DNA of 64,000 bases, taken from positions 1,674,001 to 1,738,000 of the forward strand of contig NZ_CP017481.1 in the NCBI RefSeq assembly GCF_002307355.1, written 5' to 3'. This document shows, piece by piece, positions 8,705 through 17,608 of the stretch. The notes under the pieces are model-generated. The model did no database searches. It saw only the letters and a list, made by a program, of their open reading frames with translations, and had not been told where the DNA came from. Position 1 is the first letter of the stretch, and each line of letters opens with the position of its first letter. Origin of the DNA: Pectobacterium polaris (GTDB taxonomy: Bacteria > Pseudomonadota > Gammaproteobacteria > Enterobacterales > Enterobacteriaceae). A program made the position numbers and the translations under genes.

Positions 8705-9567
8705 CGTGCCTCTCCTTTTGCCAAAATGGCCTGTAAACGACGTCCCAGCAGCGTGATGGAAATCACCGACAGCGCGACGACGCTGGCGGGCAGCAGGCTG
8801 ACCCACGGTGCGATATCAAGGAAGTTGCGTCCGTCGGCCAGTAGCGCGCCCCATTCGGCGGTCGGTGGGACGACGCCTAGCCCCAGAAAGCTCAGCGCCG
8901 AGGCGGACAGCACCGCGTGGCCGACGCCGATAGTGGCGACAATCAGCAGCGGGCGCAGCGTATTGGGAATGATATGGCGGAAGACGATATACAGCGGGTG
9001 TTCACCCAGCGCAATCGCATGCTCAACGTAGCCGGATAGCCTGACTTGCAGCACCTGAGAGCGAATTAAACGTGCATAGCCAGCAATCCCCGCCAGACCG
9101 ACGGCCAGCATGGTATTTTCCGGGCCGCGCCCCAGGACGGCGATGACCAGTAGCGCCAGCAGCAGATCGGGAAACGCCAGCATGATGTCCAGCAGACGTA
9201 CCAGAACCTGACGGATGCGCAGCGGCGCGAGCACCGACAGCGTGCCAAACAGCACACCGCCGACGCAGGCGATCAGCATCGCGCCGACGCCAATCCCCAG
9301 CGACAGCGAAGTGCCGTGAACGATACGGGAAAAAATGTCGCGTCCCAGTTGATCGGTGCCGAACCAATAGGTGGAATTTGGCGACTGAAATACCGCGCCC
9401 ATATCCATTTCATCGGCGGTACGGCTGGTAAACAGCGAGGGGAAAAAGACCGCCAGCGCCAGCAGGAAAACGATAGCGGCAGGCAGCAACGTCGCCGTGC
9501 TCAGCCACGGGCTACGATAGGTTTTTCTTGAGGGCGTTTGCGCAAAGGGCATAGGTTCACTACTCAT
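8701..9567 (-). CDS. Peptide-type ABC transporter permease (DppC-like)
   Basis: Inner-membrane permease of the binding-protein-dependent DppC/OppC family, 288 residues from the ATG at 9567. An N-terminal membrane segment (residues ~20-42) is followed by the family segment FGTDQLGRDIFSRIVHGT, the EAA-like loop (AIALGEHPLYIVFRHIIPNT) and further membrane helices. It overlaps the upstream permease by 8 nt and the ATPase gene by 4 nt, so all are translationally coupled. A longer reading frame start exists but encodes a Cys/Trp-rich shadow of the upstream gene and is rejected. Confidence 0.9.
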   Translation of the reverse strand: MSSEPMPFAQTPSRKTYRSPWLSTATLLPAAIVFLLALAVFFPSLFTSRTADEMDMGAVFQSPNSTYWFGTDQLGRDIFSRIVHGTSLSLGIGVGAMLIACVGGVLFGTLSVLAPLRIRQVLVRLLDIMLAFPDLLLALLVIAVLGRGPENTMLAVGLAGIAGYARLIRSQVLQVRLSGYVEHAIALGEHPLYIVFRHIIPNTLRPLLIVATIGVGHAVLSASALSFLGLGVVPPTAEWGALLADGRNFLDIAPWVSLLPASVVALSVISITLLGRRLQAILAKGEAR

Positions 9568-10519
9568 GGGCGCTCGCCTTCTTGCGTAAGCGGGGATCGA
9601 TAATGAGGTACAGCGCATCCACCAGCAGGTTGATAACGACGAACAGGAACGCGGACAGCATGACGACGCCCAGCACCAGCGGCATGTCGCGGTTTTCAAT
9701 CGCGCTCAGCGTGACCTGTCCAATCCCCGCGCGGCCAAAGACGGTTTCGGTCAGCACGGAGCCGCCGAGTACGCTTGCCAGCAGTGTGCCGGTCAGCGTT
9801 GAGGCGGCCAGCGCCGCGTGGCGTAAACCGTGGCGGAAACGCAGTCGGATTTCACTGACGCCGCGCGTACGCACGGTGAGCGAGAACGGCTGAGAGAGCG
9901 CATCTTCCAGACCGTCGCGCAGCACCTGACTCAGAATGGCGGCAATCGGCAGGCCTAGCGTGATAACTGGCAGCACTAGCGACATGACGCCGTCGTTGCC
10001 GGTGACCGGAAACCATTGCAGACGAAAACTGAACAGGCTTAACAGGACGATACCAATCCAGTAGACCGGCGTGCTAAGCAGCGTGAGCTCCAGCCAGGAA
10101 ACGGCGGTACGCAGCGCGCCATAGCGGCCTGCGGTCAGCAGTGCGCTGGTGATGGCAAGGAGCAACGCCAGAATCAGGCCGCCGAGCGCCAGCGGTAAGG
10201 TTTCATGCATCGCATCGCTAATCACGCTGCCGACAGGCAGACGGTAGAGATAGCTGACGCCAAAATCGCCCTGTAGCGCCTGCCCGCAGTAACGCAGATA
10301 TTGCACCCACAGCGGCTGGTCGAGCCCAAATTGTTTGATGAGTACGGCGCGATAGGCTTCATCCACCACGTTATCGCCGCCGCTAAGAATGGCGACCGGA
10401 TCGCCGGGGATCAGTTTGACGGCAATAAACGTCAATGTGGCTGCGCCCCAGAGCACAGCCAGAATGGTGAAAAGACGTTTACCTATCGCGTACAGATTAA
10501 CGTTTAATCCAGACATCAT
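9560..10519 (-). CDS. Peptide-type ABC transporter permease (DppB-like)
   Basis: Inner-membrane permease of the DppB/OppB family, 319 residues. It begins with a hydrophobic helix (RLFTILAVLWGAATLTFIAVKL), followed by the family IPGDPV segment, then FGLDQPLWVQYLRY, GDFGVSYLYRLPV, the EAA loop region (VRTRGVSEIRLRFRHGLRHAAL), and a C-terminal VFGRAGIG plus INLLVDALYLIIDPRLR, all typical of the family. Its start overlaps the end of the binding-protein gene by 23 nt. The second ATG (10516) is an equally possible start. Confidence 0.9.
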   Translation of the reverse strand: MMSGLNVNLYAIGKRLFTILAVLWGAATLTFIAVKLIPGDPVAILSGGDNVVDEAYRAVLIKQFGLDQPLWVQYLRYCGQALQGDFGVSYLYRLPVGSVISDAMHETLPLALGGLILALLLAITSALLTAGRYGALRTAVSWLELTLLSTPVYWIGIVLLSLFSFRLQWFPVTGNDGVMSLVLPVITLGLPIAAILSQVLRDGLEDALSQPFSLTVRTRGVSEIRLRFRHGLRHAALAASTLTGTLLASVLGGSVLTETVFGRAGIGQVTLSAIENRDMPLVLGVVMLSAFLFVVINLLVDALYLIIDPRLRKKASAHE

Positions 10520-12110
10520 AGAAGTTCGGTTTTGCGTTGGTGGCCCAGCTTATGCCCTGTACCTGTTTGGACAGGCCGAGTTGATAGGCGGGAATGTACA
10601 GTGGAACAACATACGCCTGATCGATGACCTCACGCTGTATCTCGCTATAGAGCTGTTTACGTTCCGCTTCGCCGGCACCGATGGCTTTTCTCAGTTTACC
10701 GTCCAGCGCGCTGATGCGAGTAAAGCCGTTACCGTTCGGTGGCGCATAGGCCGAATCGAACACGGTACGCAGAATATCTGGCTCTGCGCGCACGAAGAAG
10801 TTAGAGGCGATATCGTACTCGTTGGCATTGGTGCGTGTGGTGAATTCACCCGCATCAACTGGCGTCAGTTTGACTTCGAAGCCTGCCTGCTTCACCTGAT
10901 ATTGCACCGCCTGGAACAGCGCGACATCCGCAGCTTCAACGTTAGTCGAAGCATAGACGAAGCTGACGCTCAGGCGTTGGCCATCTTTGGTTCGGAAGCC
11001 TTCGCCGTCTTTCTGTTTCCAGCCTGCGTTATCCAACAGTTCGTTGGCTTTTTTCGCATCAAAGCCCCAGCGGGACGCGACGCTCGGATCGTAGTACAGC
11101 GTGGCCGGGCCGAGAACGTTATCGGCGGCTTTCAACGTACCGAAGAAGGCGACTTTCACTGCCGCGTTGGTATCTACCGCGCTCTGGAATGCCTTACGCA
11201 CCGCGACATCCTGGAAAGGGCCTTTGGTGGTGTTGAGATAGAGTACGCGGTTAACGCCTGGGTTCTCATAGGTGATCACTTCCAGCTTCGGATTGCGTTT
11301 CACCGTCGGGAAATTGGCAGGCGGCACGGCGTCAATCGCCTGAATCTGGCCGCTGCTCAGTGCGCCAAGGCGAACCGACGCTTCCGGCAGGTATTTGAAC
11401 ACCAGACCGTCCAGATAGGCTGGGCCCGTGTGTTTGGCATAACCCGGTCCCCAGTTGTAATCAGGGCGTTTTGTCAGCTTGCTGCCGCTGCCTTTCACAA
11501 AGGAATCGAGAATAAACGGACCGGAACCCACCACGGTGGTGCTGGTATTTGGTGTTTTCTTCAGGTACGTCGGTGATTGAATGCCCAGATACGGCAGGCT
11601 CAGCCCTTGTAACAGCGCCGCAAATGGTGAGCTGTAATGGAGCACAATCGTATAGTCATCCGGCGTTGAGATCTTGTCGATAGGACCTAACAGCGATTTC
11701 GCGTAGCTGGAGGTGGTTTTCGGATCGAGAATACGCTCGATGTTGTATTTCACCGCTTCCGCATCCAGCTTGGTGCCGTCGCTGAACGTCACGTCCTTGC
11801 GCAGGTGGAAGGTGTACTCGGTGTTGTTGTCGTTAATTTTCCAGCTTTCCGCCAGCCAGGGCGTAAAGCGGTTATCTTCCGCCTGTCCGACCAGTGAATC
11901 CACCACGTTACGCGCAATCAGCGCTGTGACGCCATAGGCCGTAATGTGCGGGTCGATAATCGGCGTATCGCTGCCCAATCCGACATTCAGAATGCCGCCA
12001 GACACCGGTTTTTCACCGGTTTCCGCAGCATACGCACCGGGATTGAATGCGAAAAGTAACGAGAGTAACCCTGCGGCGAGAGTCGTAACTTGCGGATGAT
12101 TTTTTTCCAT
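10497..12110 (-). CDS. Peptide/nickel-type ABC transporter periplasmic binding protein
   Basis: Solute-binding protein of the SBP_bac_5 (DppA/OppA/NikA) family, 537 residues. A Sec signal peptide is visible (residues 1-28, hydrophobic core LAAGLLSLLFAF, cleavage after AYA). The mature part shows family features: DTPIIDPH near the start, ESWKINDNNTEYTFHLRKDV, FSDGTKLDAEAV, and LYYDPSVASRWGFDAKKANELL. First gene of the four-gene importer operon, with 257 bp of upstream region shared with the divergent ThDP enzyme gene. Nothing in the sequence fixes the ligand; peptides, opines and metal chelates are all possible for this family. Confidence 0.9.
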   Translation of the reverse strand: MEKNHPQVTTLAAGLLSLLFAFNPGAYAAETGEKPVSGGILNVGLGSDTPIIDPHITAYGVTALIARNVVDSLVGQAEDNRFTPWLAESWKINDNNTEYTFHLRKDVTFSDGTKLDAEAVKYNIERILDPKTTSSYAKSLLGPIDKISTPDDYTIVLHYSSPFAALLQGLSLPYLGIQSPTYLKKTPNTSTTVVGSGPFILDSFVKGSGSKLTKRPDYNWGPGYAKHTGPAYLDGLVFKYLPEASVRLGALSSGQIQAIDAVPPANFPTVKRNPKLEVITYENPGVNRVLYLNTTKGPFQDVAVRKAFQSAVDTNAAVKVAFFGTLKAADNVLGPATLYYDPSVASRWGFDAKKANELLDNAGWKQKDGEGFRTKDGQRLSVSFVYASTNVEAADVALFQAVQYQVKQAGFEVKLTPVDAGEFTTRTNANEYDIASNFFVRAEPDILRTVFDSAYAPPNGNGFTRISALDGKLRKAIGAGEAERKQLYSEIQREVIDQAYVVPLYIPAYQLGLSKQVQGISWATNAKPNFYDVWIKR

Positions 12111-12367
12111 TCCCTGTGTCCCTTACAAATGACATGAGGCCATACACGGCGGTGTTTTTCGCTACTCTAGAGGGCGTGCTTATGCATGTAAAATAATAAA
12201 AATGGATTTTCAATTCCATAAAAATATATATACGAACGCTGGCTGCCACGATTCAGGTGTCTCAGCAACCTTATGATTCAGGCCTCTTTTTATTCGTTCG
12301 CGATGTATTCCCTCCATAACGGCAACTACGCTTATTTCATGGCCTACGGCTCCAGACGGAGGGCTGC

Positions 12368-14095
12368 ATGGAGACACCAGAGGTTTGTGACGTTAAATCA
12401 AATGGATATGCGCGTTTGTTTGATTTTCTCTCTGAGGTTGGCGTGACGCTCTACACGGGTGTGACAGGTGGCGGGGTGATTCATTTTGTTAAAGACATTC
12501 ATCCCGTTGACTGGTCGATTCAGGATAAAACCGGGTTTTTAACGCTGTGTGAGTACAGCGCGGGCTTTGTTCCGCTGGGCTACTATCTCGCCAGTGGAAA
12601 ATACGCGGCGGCGGTGGCTACCACGGGAGCGGCTACGAAGCTGTTAGGCTGTGGGCTTAGCGATGCCAAGCTGCATGATATTCCTGCGGTTTATCTGGTC
12701 GCGCTATCGGGGAAGCATACGGAAGGCCTCTTACCGTTACAGGATACGTGGGAGCACGGTAGCAATATTGTGCAACAACTGCGGGCCGAGCTGCCTGATT
12801 CGGTTTTTGTGCTCGACAACCCGCAGGCGCTGAATGAAACATTGGCATTGGCAAGGGCGCAGTTGGGAAACGCGAAGCCAGTGGTACTTGTGTTGATGCA
12901 CCATGCGCTGGCTGAAGCCACCAGTGAGAATGCTCTTCCTCCAGATTCACGACCCGCTTCTGCCTGTGACGATCTCGGCGGCGTTGTCGATCGCTTTCGT
13001 CAGGCGGTGCAGGGGAAGCGCGTGGTGATGTTGGTTGGCGAGGAGATGGCGCGGTATCCCAATGCGCCAGCGTTGACGACCCAGCTCGCTATGCAACTGC
13101 ATGCCGCAACGGTGTGGACGATCAACGGTGCGAATGCCGTCAGCCGAGATAATCCGTATGGTTACGGCTATATCGGATTTGGTGGAAACGACTGTGCGAC
13201 GGTGCTTTATGCCTTACTGAATGGCGATGATGTTCTGCTGGTTCTGGGGGCGAGCCCTGATGAATATTCGGTAAATTTACAGCCTTTTACCGCTGGCGAA
13301 ACGTTCTACCTAAGCAATATTACACAGGCCTACGGCCAGATTGAGGGCGGCTTTCAGCACCGGGCTTCGGGGTACTATCACCATCTTCATGGGCCGCTCG
13401 ATCAATCGCTGCTCAGGTTGATTGCGGCTGCGAAAGCGTGCCCCTTTGCTAACACGGGAGCCGAACCTGCACCGCACAACCTAAATCATCATGCCTTCGC
13501 TTCTCCGCGTCAGGGTTACGTCAACATGGCGACGCTATATCAGCGTCTGGATAGCTGGTGGCCTGCGGACTCGATTGGGTTTGATGATATTTGCCTTGCG
13601 TATAAAGATCGCCAGTACGTGACGCAGCGGCCGCATCCCCATATTCGTTTCTATTCGTTTTACCGGGGTTCGGCGATGGGCGGCGCATTTGGCGCAGCTG
13701 TGGGTGCGAAGCTGGCTCGGCCGGAACACGCGGTCTTTTTATTCACCGGTGATGGCTGCTTTCGCCAGTTTTCTGGCGCGTTAGGAGAAGTTCGGGAACT
13801 CGGTATTGTCATCTTCCTGTTAAATAATGAGAGCCTGGCTATCGTGGCGCAAGGGTTGCCCAAGATCCTGCCGGAGGTCGCGCCAGAACACTATCACGCT
13901 GGCGTGTGTGCTCTCGACTATTGCGCCATTGCTAAGGCCTGTGGCTGGGATGTGAAGCAGCTTCAGCCCGACCTCGCCAATTTAGAGGATGTGCTGGTCA
14001 GGGCGGGCGAAATTGGGCGTCCTTCTCTACTGATTGAAGTGCCTGTTGATGCGCATCAACGGCTGGGGAGCAATCCACGTATACGGAATCTTTAA
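12368..14095 (+). CDS. Thiamine-diphosphate-dependent enzyme (decarboxylase/synthase family)
   Basis: A 575-residue protein with the three-domain plan of pyruvate decarboxylase/acetolactate synthase enzymes. The N-terminal pyrimidine-binding domain has the conserved Glu in LCEYSAGF. The C-terminal PP domain has the ThDP motif, GDGCF at about residue 461 followed after ~25 residues by NNE. The active-site surroundings are divergent (GYYLASGKYAAAVATTGAATKLLGCG in place of the usual PG.(N) segment), so this is not a standard AlsS, PDC or IlvB and I cannot name the 2-oxo acid. A GGAGGG ribosome site precedes the ATG. It is followed 9 nt later by a MEKHLA-domain gene whose ribosome site overlaps this gene's stop. 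Confidence 0.75.
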   Translation: METPEVCDVKSNGYARLFDFLSEVGVTLYTGVTGGGVIHFVKDIHPVDWSIQDKTGFLTLCEYSAGFVPLGYYLASGKYAAAVATTGAATKLLGCGLSDAKLHDIPAVYLVALSGKHTEGLLPLQDTWEHGSNIVQQLRAELPDSVFVLDNPQALNETLALARAQLGNAKPVVLVLMHHALAEATSENALPPDSRPASACDDLGGVVDRFRQAVQGKRVVMLVGEEMARYPNAPALTTQLAMQLHAATVWTINGANAVSRDNPYGYGYIGFGGNDCATVLYALLNGDDVLLVLGASPDEYSVNLQPFTAGETFYLSNITQAYGQIEGGFQHRASGYYHHLHGPLDQSLLRLIAAAKACPFANTGAEPAPHNLNHHAFASPRQGYVNMATLYQRLDSWWPADSIGFDDICLAYKDRQYVTQRPHPHIRFYSFYRGSAMGGAFGAAVGAKLARPEHAVFLFTGDGCFRQFSGALGEVRELGIVIFLLNNESLAIVAQGLPKILPEVAPEHYHAGVCALDYCAIAKACGWDVKQLQPDLANLEDVLVRAGEIGRPSLLIEVPVDAHQRLGSNPRIRNL

Positions 14096-14104
14096 GGAGG
14101 CTCC

Positions 14105-14569
14105 ATGTCACTCGTGTTGCTTGAGAAGATTGATGCGTGCTATCTGGCATTGAGCGGTGCTGTATTGCCTTCGCCTGCTGGCGTGGCTGAACGCAACAGA
14201 TGGCTGCATGAACAGGCACCTTATAGCGTGTTGGCGCAAGGAGTGGGGGACGATCCTCACTTTATTTATGCCAATCGCTTTGCACTCGACTGCTTCGGGT
14301 ATAGCGAAGCAGAAATGCTGGCATTGCCTTCTCGACTGTGTGTCGAGACCTCTTTACGGTCAGCACGGCAGCAGTTTCTGGAAAGCGTGTCTCAGCAAGG
14401 GATCGCCAATAACTACGAAGGAATCCGGGTCAAGAAAAACGGGCAGACATTTCCGATTTATGGCGGCGTGGTCTGGCAGTTACGCCATCCGGATGGGACG
14501 TCATGGGGAATGGCCTCGCTATTCTGGCGCGAGGAGCATCAGCGGCCAGATTGGTTCAAACCTGATTAA
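14105..14569 (+). CDS. MEKHLA-domain (PAS-like) protein
   Basis: A 154-residue soluble protein that matches the MEKHLA domain as I recall it: DDPHFIYANRFALDCFGYSEAEM, LPSRLCVE, and the end region GIRVKKNGQTFPIYGGVVWQL. The MEKHLA domain resembles PAS domains and was named from the C-terminus of plant HD-ZIP III proteins; in bacteria it occurs as stand-alone proteins with unknown ligand. It lies 9 nt after the ThDP enzyme, with AAGGAGG overlapping that gene's stop codon, so the two are almost certainly co-translated. A sensory or accessory role for the enzyme is inference only. Confidence 0.7.
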   Translation: MSLVLLEKIDACYLALSGAVLPSPAGVAERNRWLHEQAPYSVLAQGVGDDPHFIYANRFALDCFGYSEAEMLALPSRLCVETSLRSARQQFLESVSQQGIANNYEGIRVKKNGQTFPIYGGVVWQLRHPDGTSWGMASLFWREEHQRPDWFKPD

Positions 14570-15017
14570 GAAATAAGCATGGAATGAGGCTTTATGGAAC
14601 GCCTTATCCCGTCGATCTATTGCAACTGAATATCAGCGCTCAGTGAAGTAAGTGAAAACGCGGGATCGGATTCGTGCGTGATGCAAAGGGAGAATATGAG
14701 TGACTAAACTGTGATCGTTTCACAAAAAAATAACCAGGCTATTTCTTATTGATAATATTATTGGTGAATTATTATTCTTTCTCATCATTTGGGATATACA
14801 TTTCTGACATATTAGAGAATCTGGTTTTTCAATTATTGGATAAAAGTTTCACAAAAAATAAACGAATAATTTCTTCTTTTTATTTTTATAAAATTTAAAA
14901 CTGCGTTCCTAATAACAAAATATACTAGAGAGATTGTTCGATATATCAATTAACCTCTTTATAAGTACATGATGTCTATGTAAGACTATAACCTTTAATG
15001 GTTAGATTGGTAAAAAA
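14570..15017. other. AT-rich intergenic region upstream of yagU
   Basis: This 448-bp stretch holds no convincing gene. It becomes strongly AT-rich from about 14720. A possible -10 hexamer TATACT at 14921-14926 could serve yagU, but no good -35 is paired with it. No repeat or terminator is clear. Confidence 0.5.
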
Positions 15018-15632
15018 ATGAACTTTTTTGAACAAACACCTCCATCTCGGAGACGCTATGGATTGGCTGCTTTTATTGGTTTGATCGCAGGTATTGTTTC
15101 ATCTTTCGTTAAGTGGGGCGCAGAAAATCCGCTTCCTCCACGTAGCCCTACTGATATGTTTACCGGTGCTTGTGCACCTGAATCACTGATCAGAGCTGCC
15201 GAGCAAATTGATTGCTCTCGTAATTTTCTTAACCCTCCCTACATCTTTTTACGCGATTGGCTTGGGGTTGTTGACCCTAATGCGGCGGTTTATACCTTTG
15301 CCGGCCACGTATTCAATTGGGTTGGTGTAACGCATATTATTTTCTCTATTGTTTTTGCTTTAGGTTACTGCGTTGTTGCAGAAGTATTTCCTAAAATAAA
15401 ATTATGGCAGGGTCTGTTTGCTGGTGCTCTGGCTCAGCTGTTTGTTCATATGATTTCCTTCCCATTGATGGGGCTTACGCCATCTCTGTTTGTTCTCCCT
15501 TGGTATGAGCATGTATCAGAAATCGTAGGCCACCTCATTTGGTTCTGGTCTATTGAGATTATTCGTCGTGATTTACGTAATCGAATGACTCATGAACCTG
15601 ATCCAGAGATTCCTTTGAGTGCTTCACGATAG
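15018..15632 (+). CDS. yagU: YagU family inner membrane protein
   Basis: A 204-residue inner membrane protein (DUF1440) with exactly the E. coli YagU length and near-identical segments at both ends ([39 protein letters not shown]). Hydrophobic segments occur near residues 16-32, 100-120, 135-155 and 160-180. In E. coli it contributes to acid resistance; the molecular function is unknown. Isolated gene followed by a long hairpin. High confidence in family, low in function. Confidence 0.92.
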   Translation: MNFFEQTPPSRRRYGLAAFIGLIAGIVSSFVKWGAENPLPPRSPTDMFTGACAPESLIRAAEQIDCSRNFLNPPYIFLRDWLGVVDPNAAVYTFAGHVFNWVGVTHIIFSIVFALGYCVVAEVFPKIKLWQGLFAGALAQLFVHMISFPLMGLTPSLFVLPWYEHVSEIVGHLIWFWSIEIIRRDLRNRMTHEPDPEIPLSASR

Positions 15633-15662
15633 GCTGTGATTTTATTTTAGATAATGTGAAAG

Positions 15663-15693
15663 AGTGCGATGCTTATTATTTAAGTATCGCACT
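15663..15693 (+). terminator. Hairpin after yagU
   Basis: A 13-bp stem with one mismatch (AGTGCGATGCTTA / TAAGTATCGCACT) around a 5-base loop, starting 31 bp after the yagU stop. There is no clean T run after it, so it may be a weak or bidirectional terminator. Confidence 0.5.
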
Positions 15694-15824
15694 ATTAATA
15701 AATCAACGCCTCCGCTCTTACCCACGAACAATCGCCTCTCACAGTGTATGACGACGAGAAAGGTATATTCGACGGGGAAACGATGGATTCAGGCAGAGGC
15801 ATAGGTAGAAACATAAAGTGTCAT

Positions 15825-16172
15825 CTATTCTGTTTCGTCCGTCCAAACGTCCTCATATCCTGCTCGATCGATAATGAATTTCGTCCCTTCGGGTAAAAAG
15901 AGATATGGTACGACTTCAGGCAACGTGTCCTCTAAGTGACTGGTGTGAAGGGCCTGATAAAATCCGCTCTCGGATGAATGTTCGCCACAGTGTATAAACC
16001 AGCTTATCGTGCCGTTTTCTGGCAATGCGATCCGGGTTCCGTAAATGGGCGAGCTTTGTAAGGTATCTAAAGCAATTGCGACCATGTCTTCTGGCGGATG
16101 CTGTGGTAATTGGTACTTATCGCAGGTCTGTTTCTGTCGCGCATTGGGTAGGGTTCGAGCTGCGTTTTGCAT
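15825..16172 (-). CDS. Imm33-like immunity protein
   Basis: A 115-residue acidic protein. The stretch from PPEDMVAIALDTL through PIYGTR, WFIHCGE and LHTSHLEDTLPEVVPYLFLPEGTKF to YEDVW resembles the toxin-immunity family annotated Imm33 (pattern PIYGxR...W.I.CG...LH..HL......V..YL.LP.G..F....Y.DVW). This is pattern recall, not a search. No toxin gene is adjacent. It is the first of nine small genes in this array, transcribed in the same direction as the next three. The start has no strong ribosome site, so the N-terminus is uncertain. Confidence 0.6.
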   Translation of the reverse strand: MQNAARTLPNARQKQTCDKYQLPQHPPEDMVAIALDTLQSSPIYGTRIALPENGTISWFIHCGEHSSESGFYQALHTSHLEDTLPEVVPYLFLPEGTKFIIDRAGYEDVWTDETE

Positions 16173-16253
16173 GGTTAAGTCCGCTGTCGCTTTTCGTGCA
16201 TGTCGGGATGCTCGAGATACGTTATTTCAGCTGAGGGGGCTAGCCGTGGGCAC

Positions 16254-16715
16254 CTAGCTATCCAGCCACCAATTTAAAAGCGTTTCGTCTTCATCGTCAT
16301 CGATATTCTTATAAATGTTCGCGAAGTACCATTGAACGCCTGTTTTTTCGCGAAAGGCGTCGAAAACGTCAGCAATTTTATCCATCCCATTCCTGGCTGG
16401 AACGGCCAATGTCAAATTTCCCTTAAATACGCCGTCTAACGTTCCATTCAGCTGCTTGGCTACGTCGTTTTCTAAACTGGCGATGTCTTCAGAGGGAAGC
16501 TCATCGGCATAAATATGAATGCAAAAATTGCCGCCTCTTTTTAAGACTTCCGGGTGTGCATGCTTATCTTTAATTCGGAAGATATCTCCACGCGCCAGGT
16601 TTAATGCAAGGCCGGGAGAAGACAGCAATTCGTAAGTGTCCTTCTCGATTTCTCGGACAGGCAACTCTTCAAACACGGGCTTATTGCCATGTGCGACATA
16701 GACATTAACTAACAT
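16254..16715 (-). CDS. DUF4265-like protein, possible immunity protein
   Basis: From the ATG at 16715 the product is 153 residues. The N-terminal half (KPVFEELPVREIEKDTYELL, then LALNLARGDIFRI and VLKRGGNFCIHIYAD) follows the DUF4265 pattern of a short barrel with a conserved GD, and the rest is acidic, ending EDETLLNWWLDS. An in-frame start at 16898 would add 61 residues overlapping the next gene by 68 nt and lacking family resemblance, so I prefer the shorter form, though its ribosome site is weak. DUF4265 proteins are often found in toxin-immunity neighbourhoods. Function not established. Confidence 0.5.
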   Translation of the reverse strand: MLVNVYVAHGNKPVFEELPVREIEKDTYELLSSPGLALNLARGDIFRIKDKHAHPEVLKRGGNFCIHIYADELPSEDIASLENDVAKQLNGTLDGVFKGNLTLAVPARNGMDKIADVFDAFREKTGVQWYFANIYKNIDDDEDETLLNWWLDS

Positions 16716-16830
16716 AGGCTGGGTAATTACCAATATTTGAGTCAGTGAAGTAAAACGATGTCCCGATGTTAGCCCAAAATACGCTGGCGTATCTTGTTTT
16801 CCGTGGTTTTTTACGTACCGCAGGCTGCTG

Positions 16831-17217
16831 CTATGACCGGGAGAGGTTTGTTGGCGTGCCGGTAAATATTTCTCGAAGTGATGCTTCAATGTCGTCAATG
16901 GCTGCCAACTGAGGCGATATGTCTATCTCAAGCGTTTTTATCTTTTTGCACCAGTTCGTGGTGTCGGAATAGGTAAAGATTATTTTTTCTTCCGTAATCG
17001 AAACATCATCAATCCCACCATATCCGGCCATGCCTGGATCGCCTATCTCAACATAGTAGGTATCCTGACCCAGTTCTTCATCTTGCTCGTCAGGATCTTC
17101 AGCCCGTTGCAGAATAAGAAAGCTCTGCGGGTCATCTTCACTATCGGCAAATCCAACTGTCAAAACGTCCTCTTCAAAGGATGAATGGTAATAGGTTGCT
17201 GGAAATTTAACGCTCAT
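16831..17217 (-). CDS. Imm10-family immunity protein
   Basis: A 128-residue acidic protein that fits the Imm10 family from memory: VGFADSEDDPQSFLILQRAEDPDEQDEELG, followed by DTYYVEIGDPGMAGYGGID, where the LQR...DEQD...G.DTY..E...Q/G..GYGG pattern is characteristic. It has a clear AGGAG ribosome site and starts 4 nt inside the end of the upstream HEAT-like gene. Imm10 proteins protect against polymorphic toxins of neighbouring strains; here no cognate toxin is present. Confidence 0.65.
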   Translation of the reverse strand: MSVKFPATYYHSSFEEDVLTVGFADSEDDPQSFLILQRAEDPDEQDEELGQDTYYVEIGDPGMAGYGGIDDVSITEEKIIFTYSDTTNWCKKIKTLEIDISPQLAAIDDIEASLREIFTGTPTNLSRS

Positions 17218-17468
17218 GATTTTCTCCTACTGTTTTGTCCGTGAAATCTCGCTACTCGTACCGTACGACTTTCATCACGCGAAAGACGTTCGAACAAGGC
17301 TGGCGACAATTTTCTTTTACTCGCAACACATGCCCGTGTTATTTCATCAAACGAGCATAAAGTCTCGAGGATCTCCAACGGCACCGTTTTATTATGTGCC
17401 ACCCACTTTCCATAACCTGGATATTTTTTAAGAACGTCGAACCAGACATCTAAGGGGGCTTCTTCCAT
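17214..17468 (-). CDS. Short HEAT-repeat-like protein, possibly truncated
   Basis: An 84-residue protein. The segments WVAHNKTVPLEILETL and KLSPALFERLSRDESRTVRVA resemble helical HEAT-like repeats (variant 'leucine-rich repeat variant' type) found in orphan enterobacterial proteins of immunity arrays. Family members continue with more repeats; here the reading frame ends shortly after TVRVA in a basic unrelated tail (RFHGQNSRRKS), suggesting a truncated or frameshifted remnant. Its stop overlaps the Imm10-like start by 4 nt. Low confidence in function. Confidence 0.45.
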   Translation of the reverse strand: MEEAPLDVWFDVLKKYPGYGKWVAHNKTVPLEILETLCSFDEITRACVASKRKLSPALFERLSRDESRTVRVARFHGQNSRRKS

Positions 17469-17608
17469 GGCCGACTTATCATACTCACTTTTATGTCACT
17501 ACGATAATGGCGGGCAGCTTGCCGAGATAACGTCAGGTGATTCATCCGTTTGGCGGAAAAAGTAAGCCATTTTAAATGGGCTGTTGCTATCGATAATGAA
17601 GACGAGAA

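Noticed and set aside
10389..11576. A 395-residue plus-strand open frame.
   Set aside because: Antisense to the ABC binding-protein gene, whose signal peptide and family motifs are clear.
14710..14724. TGTGA-N5-TCACA upstream of yagU, resembling a CRP site.
   Set aside because: The spacer is 5 bp instead of 6, which is not a functional CRP arrangement, and no suitably spaced promoter is visible.
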